Origin: Cumulibacter soli
GTDB taxonomy: Bacteria; Actinomycetota; Actinomycetes; Mycobacteriales; Antricoccaceae
Direction of reading: 5' to 3'
NCBI RefSeq assembly: GCF_004382795.1
Contig: NZ_SMSG01000001.1
Location: forward strand, 740,541 to 804,540
Length of the DNA: 64,000 nucleotides
The translations under genes and the position numbers were made by a program. Positions 37,033 through 45,839 of the stretch are shown piece by piece. Below the pieces are notes generated by a model. That model searched no databases and had not been told where the DNA came from. It was given only the letters and a program-made list of their open reading frames with translations. Positions within the stretch are counted from its first letter, which is position 1. Each line of letters opens with the position of its first letter.

Positions 37033-38343
37033 TTGCGCCTGTCAGTCATCGGATGCGGTTATCTCGGCGCGGTCCATGCTGCCGCCATGGCTTCCATCGG
37101 CCACGACGTCGTGGGTATCGACGTCGACACGGACAAAGTCGCTTCGCTCGCCGCAGGACGCGCCCCGTTTTACGAGCCCGGGCTGCAGCCGATCCTCGAA
37201 GCTGGGCTCGAGTCAGGGCGCCTGTCTTTCTCCACCGATCCCGCACAGGTCAAGGGCGCCACAGTGCACTTTATCGGCGTCGGTACGCCGCAGCGCAAGG
37301 ACGGCCACGCCGCTGACCTCACTTATGTGAACGCGGCGGTGGACGCTCTCATCCCGTATCTTGCCCCCGGCGACATCGTGGCCGGGAAGTCGACGGTTCC
37401 CGTGGGCACGGCAGCCGATTTGGCGAAGCGGATCGCCCCCACCGGCGCCACCTTGGTGTGGAACCCGGAATTCCTGCGCGAGGGTTATGCGGTGAAGGAC
37501 ACGATCGAGCCGGATCGCATCGTGATCGGCATCGAGGCGGGCTCAGATGGCGAGCGTGCCGCGGACCTGCTGCGCGAGGTCTATCACACCGCCGTCGCCA
37601 CTGACACGCCGTACATCGTCACCGACCTGGCCACCGCTGAATTGGTGAAGGTCGCCGCTAACGCGTTCTTGGCGACCAAGATCTCGTTCATTAATGCGAT
37701 GGCCGAGATCGCCGAGGTCGTCGGCGCGGACGTGACCGACCTGGCCGACGCCATCGGACATGACGAACGGATCGGCCGCAAGTTCCTCGGTGCCGGCGTG
37801 GGCTTCGGCGGCGGTTGTTTACCCAAGGACATCCGAGCGTTCTCCGCACGCGCTGAGGAACTCGGCCGCGGCGATTCGGTCGCCTTCCTGCGTGAGGTAG
37901 ACGCCATCAACCTGCGCCGGCGCGACCGGGTCGTCGATGTACTCGCCGAGGCACTGGGCGGAGCGGTCTATCAGAAGCGGATCGCCGTGCTCGGGGCCGC
38001 CTTCAAACCGCTGAGCGATGACATCCGTGACTCCCCCGCCCTCGACGTCGCCGTGCGCCTGCACGGGTTCGGCGCTCGAGTGAGGGTCACGGACCCTCAG
38101 GCCATCGACAACGCCCGCCGCGCGCAGCCGCAACTGGAGTACGTCGCCGACCGGGCGGATGCTATACGCGACGCGGATGCCGTGGTCGTGGTCACCGAGT
38201 GGGATGAGTACCGCCGCGAGATGACGCCGGCCGAGCTCGCCGAACTCACGGACGGGCGGATTATCATCGACGGACGTAACTGCCTCGATGCTGCCGCGTG
38301 GCGCGCCGCCGGGTGGACCTACATCGGCATGGGGCGCCCGTAA
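37033..38343 (+). CDS. ugd: UDP-glucose 6-dehydrogenase
   Basis: Oxidises UDP-glucose to UDP-glucuronate with 2 NAD+. 436 residues, usual length. N-terminal Rossmann motif VIGCGYLGAVHAA, YEPGL, GKSTVPVGTA, WNPEFLREGYAV and the catalytic cysteine in GFGGGCLPKD (Cys262) are all present. GDP-mannose dehydrogenase is the main alternative but has a different substrate loop. It starts at a TTG (37033) behind AAGGAG with 5-base spacing, an uncommon start that may lower expression. UDP-glucuronate would serve the glycan made by the downstream genes. The 218-base gap before it presumably holds a promoter, but no clear hexamers were seen. Confidence 0.92.
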   Translation: MRLSVIGCGYLGAVHAAAMASIGHDVVGIDVDTDKVASLAAGRAPFYEPGLQPILEAGLESGRLSFSTDPAQVKGATVHFIGVGTPQRKDGHAADLTYVNAAVDALIPYLAPGDIVAGKSTVPVGTAADLAKRIAPTGATLVWNPEFLREGYAVKDTIEPDRIVIGIEAGSDGERAADLLREVYHTAVATDTPYIVTDLATAELVKVAANAFLATKISFINAMAEIAEVVGADVTDLADAIGHDERIGRKFLGAGVGFGGGCLPKDIRAFSARAEELGRGDSVAFLREVDAINLRRRDRVVDVLAEALGGAVYQKRIAVLGAAFKPLSDDIRDSPALDVAVRLHGFGARVRVTDPQAIDNARRAQPQLEYVADRADAIRDADAVVVVTEWDEYRREMTPAELAELTDGRIIIDGRNCLDAAAWRAAGWTYIGMGRP

Positions 38344-38511
38344 TACGCACGCTCGGGCAATCTCCAGGCGCGCCTCAACGGCACGCCGCCACGCGAGCGC
38401 TCTCACACTCTGGATAAGAAACCGCAGGGTGGTACTGCGGTAATATCCGCCTAAGCGGTACGCCTATCTGTGATCACGCGTCCCGCCCGGAAAAGTTTTG
38501 AGAGGTAATGC

Positions 38512-39567
38512 ATGCGCCTGTTCATCCAGGTTCCCTGCCTGAACGAAGAGGCGACCCTTCCGCTGGTGCTGGAGAGCATCCCGAAGCAGATCGACGGGAT
38601 CGACGAGATCCACATCCTGATCATCGACGACGGCTCGAGTGACCGCACCGTCGAGGTGGCTCGTCAGCACGGGGTCGAACATTTCGTGTTCCACACCCGC
38701 AATATGGGGCTAGCGCGTTCTTTCCGCGACGGCGTCGACTACGCGCTGCAGCATGGCGCCGATATCGTGGTCAATACCGACGGCGACAACCAGTACCCGC
38801 AACAGATGATCGGCGAACTCGTCCAGCCGCTGATACGAGGCGAAGCCGACATCGCGATCGGTGATCGCCAGACGAAGACGATCGAACACTTCTCGCCGTT
38901 CAAGAAGATCATGCAAGGCGTCGGGTCCAGCGTCGTCAACTTCGCCGCAGAGACGGACCTGCCCGATGCCGCCAGCGGTTTCCGCGCGTACTCGCGCGAA
39001 TCGCTGATCCGCCTCAACGTGGTGACCCAGTTCAGTTACTGCATGGAGACGATCATCCAGGCCGGCAACAAGCGGCTGCGGATCGCTAGCGTGCCGATCA
39101 CCACCAACCCGAAGACTCGCGAGTCGCGGCTGTTCAAGAACATCTTCCAGCACATGGGCCGCTCCGGGCAGGCCATCATGCGCAGTTACGTGATGTTCAA
39201 ACCGCACACCGTGTTCCTCATCCTCGCGGCCCTGTTCTTCCTCGGCGCCGCGATACCGTTCGTGCGATTCTTGATCCTCACCTGGACCGGTAACGCCGGC
39301 GATCACATCCAATCGTTGATCTTCGGCAGCGCCATGTTGGTGGGCTGTCTGCTGAGTCTCGCGCTAATTGTCATCTCGGACATGCTCCGCACGAATCGCA
39401 CGTTGATGGAGGATGCGCTCGAGCGCATTAAGATCGTGCAGTACAGCCACGAACGACTCCTTGATCCCAACAAGGACCTGGGCGCCGAAACTAGGCATCC
39501 GTCCATGCTCATTTCGGCCGCCGAGCACGACAGCCAGGTTGCTGACGCCGCCAAGACCGCACGCTGA
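38512..39567 (+). CDS. Family 2 glycosyltransferase with two C-terminal membrane helices (DPM1/GtrB-like)
   Basis: 351 residues. The GT-A domain starts with QVPCLNEEATLPLVLE and has IIDDGSSDRT (Asp39-Asp40) and the metal site NTDGDNQY (about 88-95). Two helices follow (about 233-256 and 266-290), then a polar tail. This architecture is typical of polyprenyl-phosphate sugar transferases that supply lipid-linked sugars. ATG 38512 follows TTGAGAGGTAATGC. The 168-base gap after ugd could hold a separate promoter. Sugar donor unknown; UDP-glucuronate or UDP-glucose are plausible from the neighbour. Confidence 0.9.
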   Translation: MRLFIQVPCLNEEATLPLVLESIPKQIDGIDEIHILIIDDGSSDRTVEVARQHGVEHFVFHTRNMGLARSFRDGVDYALQHGADIVVNTDGDNQYPQQMIGELVQPLIRGEADIAIGDRQTKTIEHFSPFKKIMQGVGSSVVNFAAETDLPDAASGFRAYSRESLIRLNVVTQFSYCMETIIQAGNKRLRIASVPITTNPKTRESRLFKNIFQHMGRSGQAIMRSYVMFKPHTVFLILAALFFLGAAIPFVRFLILTWTGNAGDHIQSLIFGSAMLVGCLLSLALIVISDMLRTNRTLMEDALERIKIVQYSHERLLDPNKDLGAETRHPSMLISAAEHDSQVADAAKTAR

Positions 39568-39605
39568 CCCGCGCTGCTGCGCTTCTCGCCACCTGGAGAG
39601 CCTCT

Positions 39606-40679
39606 GTGCTGAACCGCCTGAAGAACATCGCGAAAGACCTACTCGCGATCACCTGGATCCGTCGCACGTACGAGGGCGTGAATCGTGTCTTCCTCGAGAG
39701 CTTCGGATCCAACCGGATTCTGACGCACTTGTACTACTTCGTCAGCATCATCACGTTCAACCGTGAGCAGGCCGCGGTGCTGCGTGGGCGCCGCAATTAC
39801 TACCGAAACAAGCACCGCGACCGCGTTACGCACGTCGAGCTGCGCCGCAACATTCATCGGCTCGAAAAGGGGCTGGTGATGCGTCCACGACGCGATGTGT
39901 TCGCCCGCGACTACATCATCGAGACCATCGAGTTCTACGAAGAGGCCACCCGCCAGTGCGCCGTCGACCCGGACACGATGGACAGCGCCGAAATGAGCTG
40001 GGCGCACGACGTACTCACCGAGTACTTTCGGGTCGCGACCGGGCCTGACGAGACGATCGCCGCAGCACGCGCGCGCTTCGAGGCGGCGGGATACGACGCG
40101 GAGCCCACGGGGCGCATTCCGCATCCGAAGGAACAGCTCAGCGACATCGAGTACGGCGAGCTCGAGAAATTGATCATGCAGCGGCGCAGCGTCCGCTGGT
40201 ACGAGCAGAAGCCGGTGCCGCGCGAGCTGATCGATCAGGCGCTGCTGTTGGGCCGCCAAGCGCCCACGGCCTGCAATCGCCTGCCCTACGAGTTCCGCAT
40301 TTTCGATGACCCCGAGATGGTGCGCACTGTCTCCTCGATCCCGTTCGGTACAGCGGGGTACGGGCACAACATCCCCGCTGTCGCGGTCGTCGTCGGCAAG
40401 CTCGACTCCTACTTCAGCCCGCGTGATCGGCACGCGATCTACGTCGATGGTTCGCTGGCCGCCATGCAGTTCATGCTCGCCCTGGAGACTCTCGGGCTCT
40501 CCTCCAGCGTCATCAACTGGCCTGACTTCGAGCCGCTGGAACGCAAGATGCAGAAGACGCTCGATCTGTCGCTGACGGACCGGGTCGTCATGTTGATTGC
40601 CTTCGGCTACGCGCATCCCGAGGGGTTGGTGCCGTTCTCCGCAAAGAAGGAACTCGACACCTTCCGCCGCTACAACTAG
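39606..40679 (+). CDS. Nitroreductase-family flavoprotein with long N-terminal extension
   Basis: 357 residues. The C-terminal ~190 residues are a nitroreductase fold: IMQRRSVRWYEQKPVP (FMN-phosphate binding start), LLGRQAPTACNRLPYEFRI, SLAAMQFMLALETLGLSSSVINWPD, and a final VVMLIAFGYAHPEG. The first ~150 residues are not typical of nitroreductases and include two basic, aromatic segments (TYEGVNRVFLESFG, LYYFVSIITFNR) and HVELRRNIHRLEKGLVMRPR. GTG 39606 is the start. The location between a glycosyltransferase and a flippase-like gene suggests a redox step on a glycan or a lipid carrier, but no reaction can be named. Confidence 0.85.
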   Translation: MLNRLKNIAKDLLAITWIRRTYEGVNRVFLESFGSNRILTHLYYFVSIITFNREQAAVLRGRRNYYRNKHRDRVTHVELRRNIHRLEKGLVMRPRRDVFARDYIIETIEFYEEATRQCAVDPDTMDSAEMSWAHDVLTEYFRVATGPDETIAAARARFEAAGYDAEPTGRIPHPKEQLSDIEYGELEKLIMQRRSVRWYEQKPVPRELIDQALLLGRQAPTACNRLPYEFRIFDDPEMVRTVSSIPFGTAGYGHNIPAVAVVVGKLDSYFSPRDRHAIYVDGSLAAMQFMLALETLGLSSSVINWPDFEPLERKMQKTLDLSLTDRVVMLIAFGYAHPEGLVPFSAKKELDTFRRYN

Positions 40680-40684
40680 CCCAC

Positions 40685-41698
40685 GTGACAACGTCGAACG
40701 ACGCGCAGTCCCCGGCTCCACCCAGCGCCCCGGCTCCGCCCAGCGCCAAGAGGCGCCGCATGAAGATTCTGCGCTGGATCATCACGCTGGTCGTGATCGG
40801 AGTCGTAGGCTACTTCTTCGCGCGTTCGCTCATTGACAACTGGAGCGAGTTCCAGAGTCATCAGCTCGCCTTCGACTGGGGCTGGGTACTGGCCACCATC
40901 CTGTTCGCCCTCGCGGTCGCCCTGACCGGCGTCGTCTGGGCACGCGTGGTTCGGGTGGTGGAAAAAGACGTACCGATCACCACCACCGAAGCGGTTGCCG
41001 TGCAGAGCCTGTCGTGGGTACTCAAATACATCCCCGGACAGGTCGGGTCCGTAGCCAACAAGGTCCTGTGGGCGAAGAAGAAGGGGATCAGCAGAATGCT
41101 GATCATCATCAGCTTCGTCTACGAGAACGTATTCCTGCAGATTGCCTCGATCGTGCCCGCGGCGGTGATCTTGCTGATCAGCCTGGGCCCGCAGATCTTC
41201 GGCGACAACGTCACCCTGCTCCTGTTGCCGCTTCTCGTGCTCATCCCGATGGCGATGATCATGTATCGCCCGCTGTTCCACAAGATCGTGAATCTGCCGG
41301 CCAAGAAGGTGCTCAAACAGGACGTCCCCCGCGATTACTTCCTGAGCACCTGGCAGTCGCTGCGCGCGAGCCTGGAGTTCGTCGGTCCGCGCATCGTGAA
41401 CGGCGTCGGCTTCGTGTTCATCGCAGAGTCGGTCTCGGACATCACGCCGAGCGACTGGCTCCCGTTCGCGGCGGCGTACGTGCTGGCTGGCGCAATCGGC
41501 ATCCTCGCCATCTTCGTGCCCAGCGGTTTGGGCGTGCGCGAAGCGATCATCGTGGCGATACTCAGCCAGTACATTCCCGTGCCCGAGGCGATCCTGATCA
41601 GCCTCATCGCGCGGCTGCTATCTACGATCGGCGACCTCCTCGTCGCCGGAACCTACCTCGTCACCCGCCGTACTATCCCTAAGGAGATCCGCCCATGA
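40685..41698 (+). CDS. Flippase-like/lysylphosphatidylglycerol synthase TM-domain family membrane protein
   Basis: 337 residues with about eight helices after a proline/alanine-rich cytoplasmic N-terminus. The family pattern is seen in SLSWVLKYIPGQVGSVANKVLWAK, FVYENVFLQI and IFVPSGLGVREAIIVAIL (P-x-G-x-G-x-R-E). UPF0104/AglD-like proteins of this type occur in glycan loci and are suspected to move lipid-linked sugars, though only some members are characterised. It begins at GTG 40685, five bases after the nitroreductase stop, and overlaps the next start by 4 bases (ATGA), so the three genes form one unit. Confidence 0.88.
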   Translation: MTTSNDAQSPAPPSAPAPPSAKRRRMKILRWIITLVVIGVVGYFFARSLIDNWSEFQSHQLAFDWGWVLATILFALAVALTGVVWARVVRVVEKDVPITTTEAVAVQSLSWVLKYIPGQVGSVANKVLWAKKKGISRMLIIISFVYENVFLQIASIVPAAVILLISLGPQIFGDNVTLLLLPLLVLIPMAMIMYRPLFHKIVNLPAKKVLKQDVPRDYFLSTWQSLRASLEFVGPRIVNGVGFVFIAESVSDITPSDWLPFAAAYVLAGAIGILAIFVPSGLGVREAIIVAILSQYIPVPEAILISLIARLLSTIGDLLVAGTYLVTRRTIPKEIRP

Positions 41699-42927
41699 CC
41701 ACGTCCCGGATCACGATTATCGGCTCGGCGTTGTCCGGCAACAAAGGCGCCGCGGCCATGCTCGAAAGCGCTATTCAGACTCTTAGCGAGCGCCTCGGCG
41801 ATGTCGAGTTCACCCTGTTGAGCATGTATCCGGTCGAGGACGCCGAGCAGAACCATTACGACAATCTGAAGATTGTCGCGGCGAACCCGAAACAGCTCGG
41901 CGTGACTATCAACGTGCTGGCTCTAGCCCACCGCCTGCTGCCGTTCGCGCGTAAGACGATCGAGCGTAGGTCGAAGGCAGTGGGTGCACTAGTCGCTGCC
42001 GACGTACTTCTCGATCAGGGTGGCATCACTTTCACCGATGGGCGCGAGAAGTTCCTGCTCTACAACATCGCCTCGATCCTGCCGGCATTGAATACCCGTA
42101 CGCCGGTGTTCAAGTGCGCGCAGGCCGTGGGCCCGTTCAAGAATCCGATCAACCGCATCGCCTCGAAGACGTTCCTGCCGAAGGCTCGCACGCTTGTGAC
42201 CCGCGGGCGAATCACGCATGAGTTCGCCACGGGGCTCGGGCTGAAGAACCTCTACGCCGGCGCAGATTATGCGTTTTCGTTGGAGATGTCCGGCTCGGAA
42301 GGCGACGAGGTTGCCAAGCACGTCGATCTGTCGTTCTTCGACGGCGGGGACGTCGTGGGCGTGTGCCCGAGCGTTGTTCTGCAGAAGAAGGTGGACGGCG
42401 CCGGCGGCGATTACGCGGGCGAAATCATCGCCTTCATCGAGTACCTGCAGTCGGCCGGCAAGCGGGTGTTGCTGGTGCCGCATAGCGTGCGGACCGGTAC
42501 CGATAAGACGCACAACAACGATCTGCCGCTGTGCCGCGATATCTATCAACGTCTGGGCGCATCCAAAGATGTGCTGTTCATCGATCGCGAGTTGTCCTCG
42601 CAGCAGTTGCGTTACCTGATCGGGCGATGTGACCTCTTTGTCGCCAGCCGTTTCCATGCGATGGTCTCGTCCTTGGCGATGGCGGTACCGACGCTGGTCA
42701 TCGGCTGGAGTCACAAGTACCGCGAGGTACTAGAGATGTTTGATCTTGAGGAATGGGCGTTCGGGCACGACCAGTTGTCTGGCGGGTACTTGCGCGAACG
42801 GTTTGAGGCACTTGCCGCGGCGCGGTCCGAGGTCCAGGCGAAGCTGGATTCCCACCTGCCGGACGTCAAGAAGCGATCCGTCGCGCAGGCGGATCTCATT
42901 GCCGAGATCGTCCGCGACGGCCGGTAA
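41695..42927 (+). CDS. Polysaccharide pyruvyl transferase family protein
   Basis: 410 residues, two-Rossmann GT-B-like fold. It begins ITIIGSALSGNKGAAAMLES, with VLLDQGGITFTDGREKFLLY, GADYAFSLEMSG, LLVPHSVRTGTDKTHNND and FVASRFHAMVSSLAMAVP near the end, all expected for CsaB/WcaK-type enzymes. Members transfer pyruvate from phosphoenolpyruvate as a ketal to sugars of exopolysaccharides or wall polymers. The ATG overlaps the flippase-like stop. It ends the plus-strand glycan operon and is convergent with rplI across a long hairpin. Confidence 0.92.
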   Translation: MTTSRITIIGSALSGNKGAAAMLESAIQTLSERLGDVEFTLLSMYPVEDAEQNHYDNLKIVAANPKQLGVTINVLALAHRLLPFARKTIERRSKAVGALVAADVLLDQGGITFTDGREKFLLYNIASILPALNTRTPVFKCAQAVGPFKNPINRIASKTFLPKARTLVTRGRITHEFATGLGLKNLYAGADYAFSLEMSGSEGDEVAKHVDLSFFDGGDVVGVCPSVVLQKKVDGAGGDYAGEIIAFIEYLQSAGKRVLLVPHSVRTGTDKTHNNDLPLCRDIYQRLGASKDVLFIDRELSSQQLRYLIGRCDLFVASRFHAMVSSLAMAVPTLVIGWSHKYREVLEMFDLEEWAFGHDQLSGGYLRERFEALAAARSEVQAKLDSHLPDVKKRSVAQADLIAEIVRDGR

Positions 42928-42940
42928 AGGCCGCTACGCA

Positions 42941-43002
42941 GCAAAGAGGGGCTGTCCGCTCGAGAAGGTGTAATTCCCTCTCGAGCGGACAGCCCTCTTT
43001 GC
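42941..43002. terminator. Long bidirectional hairpin between glycan operon and rplI
   Basis: Arms 42941-42964 and 42980-43002 pair over 23 bp with one bulged base, with a 15-base loop. The stem begins with GCAAAGAGGG and ends CCCTCTTTGC, so each strand has a short T-run at its 3' arm. It should terminate both the plus-strand glycan operon and the minus-strand ribosomal operon. Confidence 0.88.
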
Positions 43003-43022
43003 GGAGGCACTGCCTGGCAGCG

Positions 43023-43481
43023 TTACTTGCTGGCGACGACCTCGAGGTTGAACGAGCCGACCACATCTTCATGTATGCGGACCGATATCGCGTGCGAACC
43101 GGTGGACTTGATGTGACCATCGGTCTCGATGCGACGCTTGTCGAGTTCCGGACCACCGGCGGCACCGACAGCGGCGACGATGTCGCCAGCGGTGACCGAT
43201 CCGAACAGGCGACCGTCAGCACCGGCGCGGGCAGCGTGCTGGACCTTCAGTCCCTGCAGGGCCGCAGCGATCTGCTTGGCATGGTCTAGATCCCGAGCAC
43301 CGCGGACGGCGCGAGCGCGCTTGATCTGCTCGATCTGCTTCTCGCCGCCCTTGGTGGCGATTACGCCGAAGCCACGCGGGATGAGGTAGTTACGCCCGTA
43401 CCCCGCCTTGACCTCGACGACATCGCCGGGAGCACCGAGGCCGGTGACTTCCTGGGTGAGGATGAGCTTCATGTTCGACAT
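43023..43481 (-). CDS. rplI: 50S ribosomal protein L9
   Basis: 152 residues, with the L9 N-terminal signature MKLILTQEVTGLGAPGDVVEVKAGYGRNYL (read here in part: LGAPGDVVEVKAGYGRNYL) and RGFGVIAT, a central helix, and a C-terminal rRNA-binding domain. The ATG at 43481 (MSNMKL) follows AAGGGAG with 7 bases, better than the ATG three codons later. It is last in the rpsF-ssb-rpsR-rplI operon, 12 bases after rpsR. Confidence 0.97.
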   Translation of the reverse strand: MSNMKLILTQEVTGLGAPGDVVEVKAGYGRNYLIPRGFGVIATKGGEKQIEQIKRARAVRGARDLDHAKQIAAALQGLKVQHAARAGADGRLFGSVTAGDIVAAVGAAGGPELDKRRIETDGHIKSTGSHAISVRIHEDVVGSFNLEVVASK

Positions 43482-43493
43482 TTGCTGACTCCC

Positions 43494-43730
43494 TTAGCGA
43501 GCGGTGCTCGTGTAGGGCAGTAGAGCCATCTCGCGGGCATTCTTGATTGCCTTGGCGAGCTGGCGCTGCTGCTGCGAGGTCACACCGGTGACGCGGCGAG
43601 CACGAATCTTGCCGCGGTCCGAGATGTACTTACGCAGCATCGCGGTGTCCTTGTAATCGATGTACTCGATCTCGGCCGCGAACAGTGGATTGGGCTTCTT
43701 CTTGGGCTTGCGAATGACTGGCTTAGCCAT
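43494..43730 (-). CDS. rpsR: 30S ribosomal protein S18
   Basis: 78 residues. The core [20 protein letters not shown] and [19 protein letters not shown] is diagnostic. The N-terminus [15 protein letters not shown] is basic. It lacks the N-terminal zinc-type cysteines (CxxC) present in some S18 paralogues, so it is the C-minus form, which in actinobacteria is often paired with a second C-plus copy elsewhere. The ATG at 43730 follows AGGAGC. It forms a heterodimer with S6 on the 30S platform. Confidence 0.97.
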   Translation of the reverse strand: MAKPVIRKPKKKPNPLFAAEIEYIDYKDTAMLRKYISDRGKIRARRVTGVTSQQQRQLAKAIKNAREMALLPYTSTAR

Positions 43731-43782
43731 GTGTTGCTCCTGATTGATGCGTGAAGTGATGGTGCGGCGCACGCCGCACGGG

Positions 43783-44259
43783 TTAGAACGGCGGTTCGTC
43801 GCTGAATCCGCCGGCCCCAGCCGCTGGGGCAGAACCCCAAGGGTCCGCGGCGGGCGCGCCGCCACCGAATCCGCCGCCACCGCCGGCCCCGCCGCGCGCA
43901 GCGCGGGTGACCTTGGCAGTCGCGTATCGCAGCGAGGGACCGATCTCATCGGCCTCGAGCTCAACCACCGTGCGCTTCTCGCCCTCGCGCGTCTCGTACG
44001 AGCGCTGCTTCAGGCGACCAGTGACGACGACGCGCGCACCTTTGGTGAGCGACTCGGCGACGTTCTCGGCGGCCTGGCGCCAGATCGAGCAACGAAGGAA
44101 CAACGCCTCGCCGTCCTTCCACTCGTTCGACTGACGGTCGAACGTACGCGGAGTGGACGCGACGGTGAAGTTGGCAACCGCTGCACCTGAAGGGGTGAAG
44201 CGAAGCTCGGGGTCAGCAGTCAGATTTCCGACCACGGTGATGACGGTCTCGCCTGCCAT
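43783..44259 (-). CDS. ssb: Single-stranded DNA-binding protein
   Basis: 158 residues. OB-fold N-terminus ([43 protein letters not shown]) followed by YATAKVTRA, a glycine-rich linker (about 118-140) and the acidic tip FSDEPPF that recruits partner proteins, slightly different from the common DDEPPF. The ATG at 44259 follows GAGAGGA. It protects ssDNA during replication and lies between rpsF (153-base gap) and rpsR (52-base gap) as in most actinobacteria. Confidence 0.97.
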   Translation of the reverse strand: MAGETVITVVGNLTADPELRFTPSGAAVANFTVASTPRTFDRQSNEWKDGEALFLRCSIWRQAAENVAESLTKGARVVVTGRLKQRSYETREGEKRTVVELEADEIGPSLRYATAKVTRAARGGAGGGGGFGGGAPAADPWGSAPAAGAGGFSDEPPF

Positions 44260-44412
44260 AGGATGTCCTCTCGAAGTTCCGTCTGGTGTCTGGACCAGTC
44301 TCACCTGTCGTGGGCGTAAACGCCATGCCACGGGTGGACCGGTGGACGAATCAGTCGGCGGTGGATAAGTCCGGGCGATTCTTAGCGGATGTCGGTGTCG
44401 ACGGGTAAGCGC

Positions 44413-44703
44413 TTAGCGGATTTCTGGCCGGATGACCTTGGTCCGCAGCACCGACTCGTTCAACGACAGCTGGCGATCCAGCTCGCCAACCGTGGCTGGC
44501 GTGCAGTGCATGTCGATGACGGCGTAGATGCCTTCGGCGTGCTTATTGATCTCGAAGGTCAGCCGACGGCGACCCCAGATGTCAACGTTGTCGACGGTCC
44601 CGCCATCCTTCTTCACGATCGACAGGAACTGCTCGAGCGACGGAGCGACGGTGCGCTCCTCGAGCTGCGGGTCGAGGATGATCATCATCTCGTAATGACG
44701 CAC
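44413..44703 (-). CDS. rpsF: 30S ribosomal protein S6
   Basis: 96 residues, with [18 protein letters not shown] at the N-terminus, and [21 protein letters not shown] in the S18-facing part. It starts the ribosomal/ssb operon. The 243-base gap upstream (44704-44946) should hold the operon promoter and possibly an S6:S18-binding leader, but I could not confirm either by eye. Confidence 0.97.
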   Translation of the reverse strand: MRHYEMMIILDPQLEERTVAPSLEQFLSIVKKDGGTVDNVDIWGRRRLTFEINKHAEGIYAVIDMHCTPATVGELDRQLSLNESVLRTKVIRPEIR

Positions 44704-44946
44704 TAGTTAACCCACCCCCTTTGGACTAAACGGCCACGGGACTTCCGCGACAGGAGGGTCTAGCGTCTGGCGACCGCGCATGAGATGACGTGGCCGCCGT
44801 GTCGCCCACCAGGTAGTAGGGCGACGGTCAAGGGTACCGCGCGAGGGCTCCTCGCCGCGACCGAACGTGACCGGCCGCACCCCGGCTCACCTCGTTACGA
44901 GTCTTACCCTGTCGCGGGCAGATCCCGGCAACTGCGATGAGTTGCG

Positions 44947-45699
44947 CTAGCGGCCGGTCCACTGCGGAGCTCGCTTCTCGAAGAACGCGGCGATCCCCTC
45001 TTTACTGTCCTCGGATTCACGCACCGCTACTTGGGCCGCGTCGGTCAACCTGAAGCCGTGCTCATCGGTGGCACCGACGTACCCGGCGATGACGCCGCGC
45101 GCCAGTCGAACGGCTAGCGGCCCATTCGCGCAGATCGATTCCGCCAACTCCACGGCGCGCTGACGGGCCTCCCCGGGCTCGGTCACGTGGTTCACCAGGC
45201 CATACGCGGCTGCGCGCTCGGCGGTGATCGGCTCACCACTGAGCGCCATCTCAGTCGCCACGTTCAGCGGCAACGCCCGTGGCCCGCGAAATAGCCCAGC
45301 GCAGGTCGGGATCAGACCACGCTTGACCTCGGGCAGCCCGAGGACGGCGTCACGGGAGGCGACGATCATGTCGCAGGCGAGCGCGATCTCCAACCCACCG
45401 CCGTACGCCGAGCCCTGCAGCGCCGCGATCAGTGGAGTCTCGCGCTGACGACGAATGATGCCGTACTCCCCGCCGCGTTCGGTGACGTAATCACCGTTGG
45501 CGCCGAGGTCGCTACCGGCACAGAACACCGGGCCCTCACCGGTCAGCACGCCACACCACAAGTCGGTGTCGTCGTCCAGCAGATTTAACGCGGCGTCCAA
45601 TTCGTCGGCGAGCGCGCGGTCGACGGCGTTACGTCGTTCCGGACGGTTCAGGGTGATGACCAGGACATGACCGATGCGTTCGGTGTGCACGAGACTCAT
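44947..45699 (-). CDS. Enoyl-CoA hydratase/isomerase family protein
   Basis: 250-residue crotonase-fold enzyme. Oxyanion-hole segments are present: CAGSDLGA (about residue 61) and the GSAYGGGLEIALACDM helix (about 97). The position of the first catalytic Glu of true enoyl-CoA hydratases is occupied in LPEVKRGLIP (Glu). Members hydrate enoyl-CoA in beta-oxidation or isomerise related thioesters; the exact substrate cannot be read. The ATG at 45699 follows TAGGATGG. It is the first of several metabolic genes that separate the rpsF operon from the GT87/PBP genes. Confidence 0.88.
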   Translation of the reverse strand: MSLVHTERIGHVLVITLNRPERRNAVDRALADELDAALNLLDDDTDLWCGVLTGEGPVFCAGSDLGANGDYVTERGGEYGIIRRQRETPLIAALQGSAYGGGLEIALACDMIVASRDAVLGLPEVKRGLIPTCAGLFRGPRALPLNVATEMALSGEPITAERAAAYGLVNHVTEPGEARQRAVELAESICANGPLAVRLARGVIAGYVGATDEHGFRLTDAAQVAVRESEDSKEGIAAFFEKRAPQWTGR

Positions 45700-45839
45700 G
45701 GGGCCATCCTAGGCAGCACGACCGCAGCAATAACACGCACAATTCTGATGAAACGGGTAGCGCCGGGCATTGACGTTGGAGTACCACAATAAGCAGGTAC
45801 CAACACCGGTGCCTGGTGGCCACTGTGGAGGAATCAGCT

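Noticed and set aside
44360..44368. Single DnaA-box-like 9-mer (GGTGGATAA) between ssb and rpsF
   Set aside because: One isolated 8/9 match is expected by chance; unlike the cluster near 34.9 kb it has no companions.
44704..44946. S6:S18-binding leader RNA before rpsF
   Set aside because: Such a leader is plausible by family knowledge, but no stem with the expected CCG-containing loop could be fixed by eye.
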